From: Halonatronomonas sp051745085
Lineage (GTDB): Bacteria; Bacillota; Halanaerobiia; Halanaerobiales; Halarsenatibacteraceae
DNA length: 31,985 nt
Reading direction: 5' to 3'
Assembly (NCBI GenBank): GCA_051745085.1
Contig: JBNJDR010000018.1
Location: forward strand, 1-31,985
Positions 1-7,020 of the stretch are shown here, one piece after another (position 1 is the stretch's first letter; every line of letters starts with the position of its first letter). The translations under genes were made by a program, and so were the position numbers. The notes below the pieces were generated by a model. That model was given only the letters and a program-made list of their open reading frames with translations, ran no database searches and was not told the DNA's origin.

Positions 1-90
1 GCTTTATATGATGTAGCAGAATATTATTTAAAGCTTGAGGACTTCAATTTAGATCAGGTCATCGAAAATCGCCTGCTGGAGGATCTATAA
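1..90 (+). CDS. ftcD: Glutamate formimidoyltransferase (C-terminal end, partial)
   Basis: Frame 1 is open from the window edge to TAA at 88-90 and encodes 29 residues. The tail pattern AEYYLKLEDF...QVIENRL resembles the C-terminus of bacterial glutamate formimidoyltransferase, which moves the formimino group from formimino-glutamate to tetrahydrofolate. Only the tail is visible, so recognition leans on context: the next two genes are imidazolonepropionase and formimidoyl-tetrahydrofolate cyclodeaminase, the steps just before and just after this enzyme in folate-linked histidine breakdown. The stop codon abuts the hutI ATG, and a GGAGG within this tail serves hutI, so the genes are co-transcribed and probably translationally coupled. 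The name would change if the upstream sequence lacks formiminotransferase domains. Confidence 0.7.
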   Translation, partial: ALYDVAEYYLKLEDFNLDQVIENRLLEDL

Positions 91-1359
91 ATGGACGAAA
101 CAGCAAATACTGATGGTAATGAAATTTTAATTTTAGATAATATTGGGGAGTTAATCACCTGCAGCGATCCCTGGCTGATCAGAGAGGCAGCATTAATCAT
201 AGATGAAAGTACAGGTAAGATAAAAGACCTGGGGCCGCGAGAAGAAATGCAAGCTAAGTATGATTTTTCCTCTGGGAAATTAGTGGATGTTGATAAATCT
301 CCGGTGCTGCCAGGTTTTATAGATCCTCATACGCATTTTGTTTTTGGCGGTTATCGAGAAGATGAGTATCTCTGGCGGTTAGAGGGCCAGTCCTATGCTG
401 AGATCATGGAAAAAGGCGGAGGCATAATTAACACGGTTGCTGCCACCAGAGCTGCATCGTTTAACAATTTGTACGATACAGGCTATGCCCGACTCAATAG
501 TTATTTAGCCCAGGGAGTAACTACAATCGAAGGGAAAAGCGGCTATGGTTTAAAATTAGAAGCGGAGTTAAAACAACTCGATGTTATGCGAAAATTACAT
601 GAAGATCATCCGCTTGATATCGTGCAGACATTCATGGGTGCCCATAGCGTAAGCGAAGAGTTTTCTGGTAATCAAACTGGATTCGTAAATTATGTAATTG
701 AAGAGATGCTTCCGGAAGTCGCTAAACGCAGCGATGTTAATTTTTGTGATGTTTTTTGCGATCAAGGGGTCTTTACGGTTGAAGAGACCCGGAAAATACT
801 GAAGAGAGCCCAGGAACTTGGTTTTAAAGCAAAACTTCATGTGGATGAAATCGCTTATGTGGGAGGGGCAGAACTTGCGGCTGAACTTAAGGCAATTTCT
901 GCCGAACATCTTTTGAAGGTATCTGATCAGGGCATAAAAGATATGAAAGAAGCAGGGGTAGTACCGGTAATCCTACCTTTAACTGCTTTTAGTTTACAGG
1001 AAGAATACGCTCCAGCTAAAAAGATGGCTGCAGAAGGATTGGATATAGCCATAGCTACCGATTTTAATCCAGGGAGTTCATACTCCAATTCTGTTCCTTT
1101 ATTATTAAATTTGGCTGCCAGTAAAATGAAATTAGAGATTAAAGATGTTGTGAATTCTTTTACAATAAATGCGGCAAAAGCTATAGACCGCGAAGATGAG
1201 ATCGGCAGTCTGGAACCAGGCAAATATGCAGATATTTTAGTTTTAGATGCTCCTTCGTATAAACATCTCATTTATAAAATTGGCGGGAATGTGGTGGATA
1301 AAGTTTATAAAAAAGGTCTATTGGTTCATAAAAAAGAAAAACTATATTATGAAAAATAA
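91..1359 (+). CDS. hutI: Imidazolonepropionase
   Basis: Cytosolic amidohydrolase that hydrolyses 4-imidazolone-5-propanoate to N-formimino-L-glutamate, the third step of histidine degradation. The 422 residues match the usual family length. The metal site is visible: DPHTH gives His80 and His82, KLHVDE gives His250, EH gives His273, and IATDFNPGS gives Asp324. A C-terminal strand segment (EPGKYADILVLD) is typical of the composite beta-domain of amidohydrolases. The start is ATG 91, directly after the ftcD stop at 88-90, with GGAGG about 8 bases upstream inside ftcD. Ten bases separate it from the next ribosome-binding region, so it is the middle gene of a ftcD-hutI-fchA operon. No histidase or urocanase gene is in the window; they may lie upstream. 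Confidence 0.96.
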   Translation: MDETANTDGNEILILDNIGELITCSDPWLIREAALIIDESTGKIKDLGPREEMQAKYDFSSGKLVDVDKSPVLPGFIDPHTHFVFGGYREDEYLWRLEGQSYAEIMEKGGGIINTVAATRAASFNNLYDTGYARLNSYLAQGVTTIEGKSGYGLKLEAELKQLDVMRKLHEDHPLDIVQTFMGAHSVSEEFSGNQTGFVNYVIEEMLPEVAKRSDVNFCDVFCDQGVFTVEETRKILKRAQELGFKAKLHVDEIAYVGGAELAAELKAISAEHLLKVSDQGIKDMKEAGVVPVILPLTAFSLQEEYAPAKKMAAEGLDIAIATDFNPGSSYSNSVPLLLNLAASKMKLEIKDVVNSFTINAAKAIDREDEIGSLEPGKYADILVLDAPSYKHLIYKIGGNVVDKVYKKGLLVHKKEKLYYEK

Positions 1360-1377
1360 TAATTAGGAGTGAAACAT

Positions 1378-1989
1378 ATGAGTTTTTCAGATTATACTTT
1401 AGAGGAATTTTGTTTAGAGCTTGCTTCAAACAATGCTACCCCTGGTGGAGGTAGCGTGGCGGCTCTGGGTGCAGCTTTAAGTTCTGCTTTATTGAACATG
1501 GTTATAGAATTAACCGAAGATAATACAGGACTGGATTCTTTTAAAACTGATTTACAGAAGGATATTAAAGATTCCTTTTACTTAATGGATAAAGATAGCG
1601 ATAGCTTTGATTTAGTTATGAAAGCTTTCAAGCTGCCTAAAGAAACCAAAGAAGAAAAAGCTAAACGGAAAGAATTAATCCAGGAAGGTTTAAAGGAAGC
1701 TAGCTTGACACCTCTGGATACGATGAAACTTGCATATAAACTTTTAGAAATTTCGATAAAGGTTGCCCGGGAAGGAAACGAAAATGCTATTACAGATGCG
1801 GGCACCGCAGGTTACATGGCTTTCACAGCTTTAAAAAGCGCTCACTTTAATGTTTTAATAAATACTGCTTCAATCGATGACAAGAAATTTGTGACCAGTA
1901 CAGAAAAAGAAGCTGAGTTAATGATAGAGGATTCTAAAGATCTACTGGATGAGTTGAATTTTATCGTTGTAAATTCAATTTCTAGTTAA
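1378..1989 (+). CDS. fchA: Formimidoyl-tetrahydrofolate cyclodeaminase
   Basis: Removes ammonia from 5-formimino-tetrahydrofolate to give 5,10-methenyl-tetrahydrofolate, so histidine carbon enters the one-carbon pool. The 203-residue all-helical protein has the family's glycine-rich N-terminal motif TPGGGSVAALGAALSSAL at about residues 20-37 and the middle segment GNENAITDAGTAGYMA, both hallmarks of this family. I chose ATG 1378 over an in-frame GTG at 1369 because AGGAG at 1365-1369 sits 8 bases before the ATG and overlaps the GTG. It follows hutI by 18 bases and is the last gene of the operon; a long hairpin begins 59 bases after its stop. The bacterial stand-alone form is seen here rather than the fused bifunctional FTCD of animals. 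Confidence 0.93.
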   Translation: MSFSDYTLEEFCLELASNNATPGGGSVAALGAALSSALLNMVIELTEDNTGLDSFKTDLQKDIKDSFYLMDKDSDSFDLVMKAFKLPKETKEEKAKRKELIQEGLKEASLTPLDTMKLAYKLLEISIKVAREGNENAITDAGTAGYMAFTALKSAHFNVLINTASIDDKKFVTSTEKEAELMIEDSKDLLDELNFIVVNSISS

Positions 1990-2048
1990 TTGTACTTTTC
2001 AGCTGATCAGCCTAAGTTTACCTGAAAATCAAGTATTTCTAATAAGAA

Positions 2049-2092
2049 TTCCCCAACCTTCGTAAAATAAGTATTTTACGAAGGTTGGGGAA
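2049..2092. terminator. 44-bp perfect palindrome, likely terminator or processing hairpin
   Basis: Two 21-base arms (2049-2069 and 2072-2092) are perfect inverted copies around the dinucleotide AG. The arms start TTCCCCAACC and end GGTTGGGGAA. It lies between the ends of fchA (plus strand) and the LysM gene (minus strand), a place where a bidirectional terminator is expected. The following plus-strand tract is AAAATTTACTTG, not a strong U-run, so a classical intrinsic terminator is not fully satisfied. Confidence 0.6.
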
Positions 2093-2136
2093 AATTTACT
2101 TGTATGGCTTATACTAAATAAGAGTTGAAACCAATT

Positions 2137-2158
2137 AAGATATCATTTATGATATCTT
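2137..2158 (-). terminator. Short AT-rich inverted repeat after the LysM gene
   Basis: The 10-base arms AAGATATCAT and ATGATATCTT flank a TT centre. The repeat starts 14 bases past the LysM stop codon on the minus strand and is followed there by TT-rich sequence. The stem is AT-only and weak, so this is a tentative terminator or a chance palindrome. Confidence 0.3.
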
Positions 2159-2172
2159 TATATTTTAAAATT

Positions 2173-2454
2173 TTAAGAGCTTTTAATCGGAACCTCTATT
2201 CGATCTCCTGGTTTGATATCGGTGTTGTTCATCTCATTGATCTCTACGATCTCAAAAATTACTTTACGTATATCGGTATCATATCCATAAATATCTCGGG
2301 CTATAGACCATAAGGTATCTCCAGACCTGACTACAACTTCTCGATAATATGTATTATCTCCAGAAGAAGTTGTGGGAACCAATAAAAATATACATATAAG
2401 CGAGATTACTAACACGGCTGCAAATACAAAAGATTTTTTCTTTAAACTTCTCAT
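2173..2454 (-). CDS. YneA-like SOS-associated LysM membrane protein
   Basis: A 93-residue protein with a basic start (residues 1-7), one hydrophobic segment (about 8-27) that would anchor it in the membrane or act as a signal, a short linker, and one LysM peptidoglycan-binding domain (about 38-90) with RSGDTLWSIA and DIKPGDRIEVPI. Size, architecture and position match YneA of Bacillus, an SOS-induced division suppressor encoded divergently from lexA. What I see directly is the LysM protein, the divergent lexA, a TTGACA-N17-TATAAT promoter, and two LexA-type boxes on its side of the intergenic region. Division inhibition is inferred from that family. A generic LysM wall protein is the alternative. 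The start is ATG 2454 with GGGGTG about 9 bases upstream. Confidence 0.8.
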   Translation of the reverse strand: MRSLKKKSFVFAAVLVISLICIFLLVPTTSSGDNTYYREVVVRSGDTLWSIARDIYGYDTDIRKVIFEIVEINEMNNTDIKPGDRIEVPIKSS

Positions 2455-2470
2455 TACCTACACCCCTTTG

Positions 2471-2483
2471 CAAACTTTTGTTC
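2471..2483 (-). promoter_or_regulatory. LexA box 1 (LysM gene side)
   Basis: The minus strand reads GAAC-AAAA-GTTTG, a 7/8 match to the Bacillus-type SOS operator GAAC-N4-GTTC. It lies 17 bases upstream of the LysM ATG, downstream of that gene's -10 element, where a repressor could block elongation or open-complex formation. The two other boxes in this intergenic region share the same GTTT right half. Confidence 0.72.
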
Positions 2484-2498
2484 AGTACTGATGTTCAC

Positions 2499-2527
2499 AT
2501 TATAGCAAAACGTAAGTTCGTTGTCAA
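2499..2527 (-). promoter_or_regulatory. Promoter of the LysM (YneA-like) gene
   Basis: On the minus strand, TTGACA (2527-2522) and TATAAT (2504-2499) are both perfect consensus hexamers and are separated by exactly 17 bases. LexA box 2 fills the spacer, so repression by promoter occlusion is expected. Confidence 0.85.
2508..2520 (-). promoter_or_regulatory. LexA box 2 (within LysM promoter spacer)
   Basis: The minus strand reads CGAAC-TTAC-GTTT, including the outer C of the Bacillus consensus. It sits between the perfect -35 and -10 elements of the LysM gene promoter, an ideal site for LexA repression. Confidence 0.78.
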
Positions 2528-2544
2528 GTATTTTTATAATTATA

Positions 2545-2557
2545 GAACTATTGTTTG
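2545..2557 (+). promoter_or_regulatory. LexA box 3 (lexA autoregulation)
   Basis: The plus strand reads GAAC-TATT-GTTTG. It overlaps the first bases of the TTGTTA -35 element of lexA (2555-2560), consistent with autorepression of lexA. Confidence 0.75.
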
Positions 2558-2583
2558 TTATGGTGAAATATTTATGATATAAT
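2555..2583 (+). promoter_or_regulatory. Promoter of lexA
   Basis: TTGTTA (2555-2560), a 17-base spacer, and a perfect TATAAT (2578-2583). The likely transcription start near 2590 leaves a short leader of about 37 bases before the ATG at 2627. LexA box 3 overlaps the -35. Confidence 0.8.
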
Positions 2584-2626
2584 GACGATATAAATAATCT
2601 TTGGCATCTTATACTGGAGGGATAAC

Positions 2627-3247
2627 ATGAATGATTTAAGCGAGCGGCAGAAACAGATTTTAAAACACATAATCAATGAATATAATACTAAGGGGTATCC
2701 TCCATCCGTACGAGAAATTGGTAAAGCGGTTGGTTTAAAATCGCCTGCTTCTGTTCATAATCATCTAAAAACCCTGGAGAAGTTGAATTATATTAAAAGA
2801 GATCCAGATAAGCCCAGGGCCATAGAAATTTTAAAAGGTAATGAAGGCAAGGTCAGAAATGAAGAAATAGTGAACATCCCTATCCTCGGTAAAGTAACTG
2901 CTGGTATCCCTGTTTTAGCTGATGAAAATATAGAAGACTACTTTCCCCTCCCGATAAATTACTTTAAATCCGGGAACAATGATGTTTTTATGCTGCAGGT
3001 TGATGGAGAAAGTATGATTAATGCAGGAATCCATGATGGGGATTATGTCATTGCGAAGAAACAGCAAAAAGCTAACAACGGAGATATAATTATAGCCTTA
3101 CTTGAAGATGAAACTACCGTTAAGAGATATATAAAAAGAAAAGATTATGTAGAATTACTTCCAGAAAATGATGATTTCAGCCCTATTAAGACTCAGAACA
3201 TAGCAGTTTTAGGTAAGGTTATTGGATTATTTAGGAGTATCGATTAA
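2627..3247 (+). CDS. lexA: LexA repressor (SOS regulator, self-cleaving)
   Basis: A DNA-damage response repressor that autocleaves when stimulated by RecA filaments. The 206 residues match the family. A winged helix-turn-helix domain occupies about residues 1-66, with recognition region SVREIGKAVGLKSPASVHNH. The cleavage site is Ala92-Gly93 in VTAGIP. The S24 peptidase domain has catalytic Ser129 in GESM and Lys166 in TTVKRY. The start is ATG 2627, with GGAGG at 2616-2620 spaced 6 bases. The protein should bind the three GAAC-N4-GTTT boxes in the upstream intergenic region and so control itself and the divergent LysM gene. A strong hairpin terminator follows the stop. Confidence 0.98.
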   Translation: MNDLSERQKQILKHIINEYNTKGYPPSVREIGKAVGLKSPASVHNHLKTLEKLNYIKRDPDKPRAIEILKGNEGKVRNEEIVNIPILGKVTAGIPVLADENIEDYFPLPINYFKSGNNDVFMLQVDGESMINAGIHDGDYVIAKKQQKANNGDIIIALLEDETTVKRYIKRKDYVELLPENDDFSPIKTQNIAVLGKVIGLFRSID

Positions 3248-3280
3248 AACATATCTTATAGACTTAAAATATAATTAAAA

Positions 3281-3327
3281 GAGGCCTGTTTCCCGGAATA
3301 ATCGGGAACAGGCCTCTCTTTGTTTTT
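3281..3327. terminator. Bidirectional terminator between lexA and the TPR gene
   Basis: The arms GAGGCCTGTTTCCCG and CGGGAACAGGCCTC pair with a single bulge around a GAATAAT loop. They are followed on the plus strand by TCTTTGTTTTTATT and preceded by TTAAAA, which reads TTTTAA on the minus strand. It therefore suits both lexA (plus) and the long minus-strand operon ending at 3345. Confidence 0.92.
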
Positions 3328-3344
3328 ATTATTATTTTTGAATT

Positions 3345-3974
3345 TTAAAATACGAAGTCTTTAAAAGTAGATCCAGATTTGCGTAATTGGTTTAGGGCTT
3401 TGATCGTAGAACCCTGCTGGTAATAAGTTATACCTAATAAGAGATGGGTATAATCATTACGCTGGATACTAAGGGACCGTTTTAAAATCAGTTCGGCCTC
3501 TTTATTTTTGTCCAGTTCGATATAAGCAGCAGCTTGATAATTCAACGGCCAGATATTATCTTCATCGATCCGGATAATATCGTCAAAAACCGCGATGGCC
3601 GCTTCATATTCGTCATAAATCACATGATAAAATGCTTGATAATTTAGGTAGAGGAGTTTATCGCTAGATTTATCTATTTTTTTTAGTTCTCTATGATACA
3701 TTTCATTAAATCGAGCTTTAGAAAAATCTTCTTCAAATCCTTCCAGTAACTCCATCGTCTCCTGGATCATCCCCTGGTTGGCCATAGTAATGGCTAACCG
3801 GTAATTGTTAGCTAAGGAATCTGGATTAACATCATTTAAGTGCACAGCTTTTTCATAATGCCGCTGCCAGTATTCTTCGTATTCTCCTGCTGCTGCAGTA
3901 GTTCCATTCGTTAAGCTCATAGTGAGAACTAAAACAGTTATAACAGATATTATTAATATAATTTGTTTTTGCAT
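3345..3974 (-). CDS. Secreted or membrane-anchored TPR-repeat protein
   Basis: A 209-residue protein of unknown specific function. It opens with a signal-like segment (MQKQ followed by about 15 hydrophobic residues and NGTTAAAG, about residues 1-30), so export is likely, with possible cleavage after an AAA-type site. The rest is helical and fits tetratricopeptide repeats: NYRLAITMANQGMIQETMELL, YEAAIAVFDDIIRIDEDN, WPLNYQAAAYIELDKNKEA and TYYQQGSTIKALNQLRKSG are recognisable TPR-like units. An in-frame GTG at 4001 would extend it by nine residues and overlap dapL by 14 bases. I prefer ATG 3974 because it gives a clean signal peptide, though the TTGGG ribosome site is weak. It is the last gene of the long ktrB-to-dapL operon. 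TPR proteins mediate protein contacts; a partner cannot be named. Confidence 0.8.
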   Translation of the reverse strand: MQKQIILIISVITVLVLTMSLTNGTTAAAGEYEEYWQRHYEKAVHLNDVNPDSLANNYRLAITMANQGMIQETMELLEGFEEDFSKARFNEMYHRELKKIDKSSDKLLYLNYQAFYHVIYDEYEAAIAVFDDIIRIDEDNIWPLNYQAAAYIELDKNKEAELILKRSLSIQRNDYTHLLLGITYYQQGSTIKALNQLRKSGSTFKDFVF

Positions 3975-3987
3975 TGTTATCCCAACC

Positions 3988-5154
3988 TTAAAAGATATCA
4001 CTTTCTTTTAACCTAGTAACTGCCTCTTCAATTCTTCTTTCTGGAATCGTGAGAGCAATTCGAACATAATTTTTACCTTCCTCGCCGTAGCCGATACCCG
4101 GAGTGAAGAAAACGCCGGTTTTTTGAAATACTTGTTTGGAAAATTCCTCTCCAGAGGAAAATCCTGCGGGAACTTCGGCCCAAATATAAAAGCTAGCTTT
4201 ATTTTTAGGTACCTGCCAACCCAGTCCATTCAACTCAGAGACAACCAGGTCTCTTCTTCTCTTGTACATTTCACAGGCTTCTTCAACAGCAGTTCCATCT
4301 CCCTCTAAAGCGGTAATCCCAGCTCTTTGAATAGCTTCAAAGATACCAGAATCAATATTCGTCTTAATCCTGCCTAAGGCTTCTATGACTTCTCTATTAC
4401 CAACTGCCCAGCCTATTCTCCAGCCAGTCATATTAAAAGTTTTCGAAAGAGAACCAAATTCTATACCGACCTCTTTCGCTCCATCTAATTCTAAAAAACT
4501 GAGAGGTTCTTCTTCTCCAAAGCTAACTTCTGTATAAGCTGAATCATGGGCTATTATAAAATCATATTTTTTTGCATATGAAATCATTTCTGCAAAGAAT
4601 TCTTTATTAGCGGTAGCAGCTGTAGGATTGTTAGGATAATTTAAGAATAATAATTTAGTTTGTTGTAGAGTTTTCTCGTCAACCTGGCTGAGATCAACTA
4701 AAAAATCATTTTCCTTTTTAAGAGGAACAAACTCCACCTCTCCTCCAGCCAGCAAAACTGCTGTTTTATATACAGGATAACCTGGATCCGGCACTAAAGC
4801 AGTATCTCCTGGATTGACAAAACAAAAAGGCAGGTGAGCTAATCCTTCTTTTGAACCGATTAAAGAGATAACCTCTTTTTCTGGATCTAAATTTACTCCA
4901 AATCTTTTTTTATACCAATCTGTTACAGCTGTTCTGTACTCGAGCAACCCTTCATAAGAGGGGTAACTATGAGTTGCAGGATCCTGAACAGATTTTATCA
5001 TACTCTCTACTATAAATTCCGGGGTTGGTTTATCTGGATCACCAATCCCAAAGCTGATCACGTCCACACCGTCTGCTTTAGCATTATTAATCATTTTATC
5101 AATCTCTGCGAACAAATATGGGGGTAAATCACTAATTCTCTTTGCTTGCTCCAT
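3988..5154 (-). CDS. dapL: LL-diaminopimelate aminotransferase (class I/II PLP aminotransferase)
   Basis: A 388-residue fold-type I aminotransferase. The PLP lysine is Lys238 in GSLSKTFNMTGWR. Other family features are FGIGDPDKPTP near the start, NYPNNPT (from about Asn172), HDSAYTE (Asp204 and Tyr207), and a C-terminal VRIALTIPERR arginine site. The opening pattern RISDLPPYLFAEID resembles DapL enzymes, which convert tetrahydrodipicolinate to LL-diaminopimelate in one step. The next upstream gene, dapF, epimerises that product to the meso form, which supports this assignment over alanine or aspartate aminotransferase. I chose ATG 5154 because GAGGTG sits 7 bases upstream; an in-frame GTG at 5163 overlaps that ribosome site. 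Substrate preference cannot be settled from sequence alone. Confidence 0.87.
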   Translation of the reverse strand: MEQAKRISDLPPYLFAEIDKMINNAKADGVDVISFGIGDPDKPTPEFIVESMIKSVQDPATHSYPSYEGLLEYRTAVTDWYKKRFGVNLDPEKEVISLIGSKEGLAHLPFCFVNPGDTALVPDPGYPVYKTAVLLAGGEVEFVPLKKENDFLVDLSQVDEKTLQQTKLLFLNYPNNPTAATANKEFFAEMISYAKKYDFIIAHDSAYTEVSFGEEEPLSFLELDGAKEVGIEFGSLSKTFNMTGWRIGWAVGNREVIEALGRIKTNIDSGIFEAIQRAGITALEGDGTAVEEACEMYKRRRDLVVSELNGLGWQVPKNKASFYIWAEVPAGFSSGEEFSKQVFQKTGVFFTPGIGYGEEGKNYVRIALTIPERRIEEAVTRLKESDIF

Positions 5155-5203
5155 TTTAATCACCTCAATTTATTAGATTATTAAAGTTCTTCATTACTAT
5201 CCA

Positions 5204-6067
5204 TTATATACTAAGTGCTCCCGTATATACAAGTTTAGATTTACCTTCGATATAAATACCATCATTTAACCATTCTACTGCAAGGGTTCCTCCAGGAAGG
5301 TGGATTTTAGCTGTTTTCTCCACCAGGTCATTGAGAGATCCGGCAGTTAAAGTGGCTGCTGCCCCTGTCCCGCAGGCCATCGTAGCCCCTGCTCCTCTCT
5401 CCCAGACATTTACCTTAATATTATCCCGGTCGATGATATGAGCAAATTCAACGTTAGTTTTTTCAGGGAAAATGCGGGCGTTTTCGAGTATTTTGCCCCA
5501 TTCTACCCAGGGTAATAGGTCAGGATCTTTCTTAACAAAGATTATGGTGTGCGGGTTTCCCATTGAAACTACATTTATAATGAACTTCTGGTCCTTGATC
5601 GTGATTTCTTCATTTATAACTTTGTTTTTCTTGAGTTCCGGCCATCTAACTGGTAAGTTTTCGAATTCGGTCATCGGGTCGCCTAGATTAACTCTCACTC
5701 TGGCTTCGTTGTTATCCAGGTTCAATTCTTTCAGTTCAGGAATAATCAAGCCTGCTCCTGTCTTAAGCTGGAGTTTGGATTCATTAGACAGCCCTGTGGT
5801 TTTAATGTAATGGGAGATGCATCTTATTCCGTTACCGCACATCTCGGCCATGGAGCCGTCGGAATTATGAATTTTAATCTCAAAATCATATTTAGACTCT
5901 GCTGGAGTAGATAAAATTTCTAAAATGCCGTCAGCACCCACCCCGAATCTACGCTTACAGATTCTTTTCACCAGGTCTCTGTCATCGAGTAAATATTCAT
6001 CGTCCGTATTATCAATAACTACGAAGTCATTACCTAAACCGTGCATTTTAGTAAATTTGATTTCCAT
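5204..6067 (-). CDS. dapF: Diaminopimelate epimerase
   Basis: A cofactor-independent two-base epimerase that interconverts LL- and meso-diaminopimelate for lysine and peptidoglycan synthesis. The 287 residues fall in the usual range. The two catalytic cysteines are Cys77 in MCGNGIRC and Cys232 in ACGTGAAA, one in each pseudo-symmetric half. The N-terminal KMHGLGNDF motif is also typical. The start is ATG 6067 with AGGAGGG about 9 bases upstream, which lies inside the end of miaA, so the two genes overlap by 34 bases. dapL follows 49 bases downstream. Confidence 0.97.
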   Translation of the reverse strand: MEIKFTKMHGLGNDFVVIDNTDDEYLLDDRDLVKRICKRRFGVGADGILEILSTPAESKYDFEIKIHNSDGSMAEMCGNGIRCISHYIKTTGLSNESKLQLKTGAGLIIPELKELNLDNNEARVRVNLGDPMTEFENLPVRWPELKKNKVINEEITIKDQKFIINVVSMGNPHTIIFVKKDPDLLPWVEWGKILENARIFPEKTNVEFAHIIDRDNIKVNVWERGAGATMACGTGAAATLTAGSLNDLVEKTAKIHLPGGTLAVEWLNDGIYIEGKSKLVYTGALSI

Positions 6068-7020
6068 TGTTTTTGCCCTCCTTTTAAGATATCGAATTTA
6101 TTTCGGGCTAAATCCGAAAGATAGATCGACAAATCTGGCTTAAACCAGTGGTCAGGGTTTATCCAGATATTTTTATCGTTTCTCCGCAGATAAGTGAGCT
6201 GTCTTTTGGCCAGATGACGGGAGCCCTGCTTTATTTTGGCGATGGCAGTCGCCTTATCATATTTACCATTGTAATAGTCGATCACCTCTTTATAACCCAG
6301 GGCCTGTTTGGCGGTCCTGCTCATGGCAAAGGTATTGGTGACATATTTAACTTCAGCAAATAAACCCTGTTCAACCATCTCTTCCACTCGCTGATTAATT
6401 TTATCATAAAGTTTTTGCCGATCCTGCTTTAGGGCAATCTGCAGGTAATTAAACCTGCTGCTCTGCTTCTTCTGGCGATATTCGTAATAAGTTCGAGTTT
6501 TCCCGGTTAGATGATATATCTCCAGGGCACGGATAACCCTCCGACTGTCATTGGGATGGATCCGAGCTGCATAATCCGGGTCTATCGAAGTTAGATATGT
6601 ATGCAGTCTATTTTTATCTATCCTGCTGAGCTCTTCTTTGTATTTTTTTCGGTACTCATTATGGGGCAGCTGGGGCAGCATAAAACCCTCTACCACAGCT
6701 TTGATGTACATGGTGGTACCTCCGACCAGGATAGGTAATTTATCTCTGGCCAAAATTTCCTGGATTTTAGTTTCTGCCAATCGTTTAAATTCGGCCGCTG
6801 AAAAATCTTCTTCCGGACTGCAGATATCGAGGAGATGATGAGGTATCTTTTTTCGGGTCTCCTGATCGACCTTATCAGTTCCGATGTCCATATGCCGGTA
6901 AATTTGCATCGAGTCAGCTGATATTATTTCGCCTTCGAGCAGTTGGGCTAATTTAAGGGAAAGTCCAGTCTTACCGCTGGCAGTCGGGCCGGTTATGACA
7001 AGAAGATCAGGTTTACTCAT
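6034..7020 (-). CDS. miaA: tRNA dimethylallyltransferase
   Basis: Transfers the dimethylallyl group to N6 of A37 in tRNAs that read UNN codons. The 328-residue protein has an N-terminal P-loop GPTASGKTGLS (about residues 11-21), SADSMQIYRHMDIGT for tRNA and substrate contacts, GGTTMYIKAV, and a C-terminal RQLTYLRRN motif. I chose ATG 7020 because AGGTGG lies about 6 bases upstream. The longer reading from ATG 7047 has no ribosome site and would sit deeper in mutL. ATG 7020 overlaps the mutL stop by 8 bases, implying translational coupling. MiaB, the next enzyme acting on the same base, is encoded in the same operon. Confidence 0.97.
   Translation of the reverse strand: MSKPDLLVITGPTASGKTGLSLKLAQLLEGEIISADSMQIYRHMDIGTDKVDQETRKKIPHHLLDICSPEEDFSAAEFKRLAETKIQEILARDKLPILVGGTTMYIKAVVEGFMLPQLPHNEYRKKYKEELSRIDKNRLHTYLTSIDPDYAARIHPNDSRRVIRALEIYHLTGKTRTYYEYRQKKQSSRFNYLQIALKQDRQKLYDKINQRVEEMVEQGLFAEVKYVTNTFAMSRTAKQALGYKEVIDYYNGKYDKATAIAKIKQGSRHLAKRQLTYLRRNDKNIWINPDHWFKPDLSIYLSDLARNKFDILKGGQKQWKSNLLKCTV

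Noticed and set aside
595..1271. Minus-strand frames of 104 and 114 codons inside hutI
   Set aside because: Antisense shadows of a gene with all expected metal ligands; no promoter or ribosome site.
2125..2313. 62-codon plus-strand frame across the hairpin and LysM gene end
   Set aside because: Overlaps the LysM gene antisense and lacks a ribosome site; the LysM reading has a domain and promoter.
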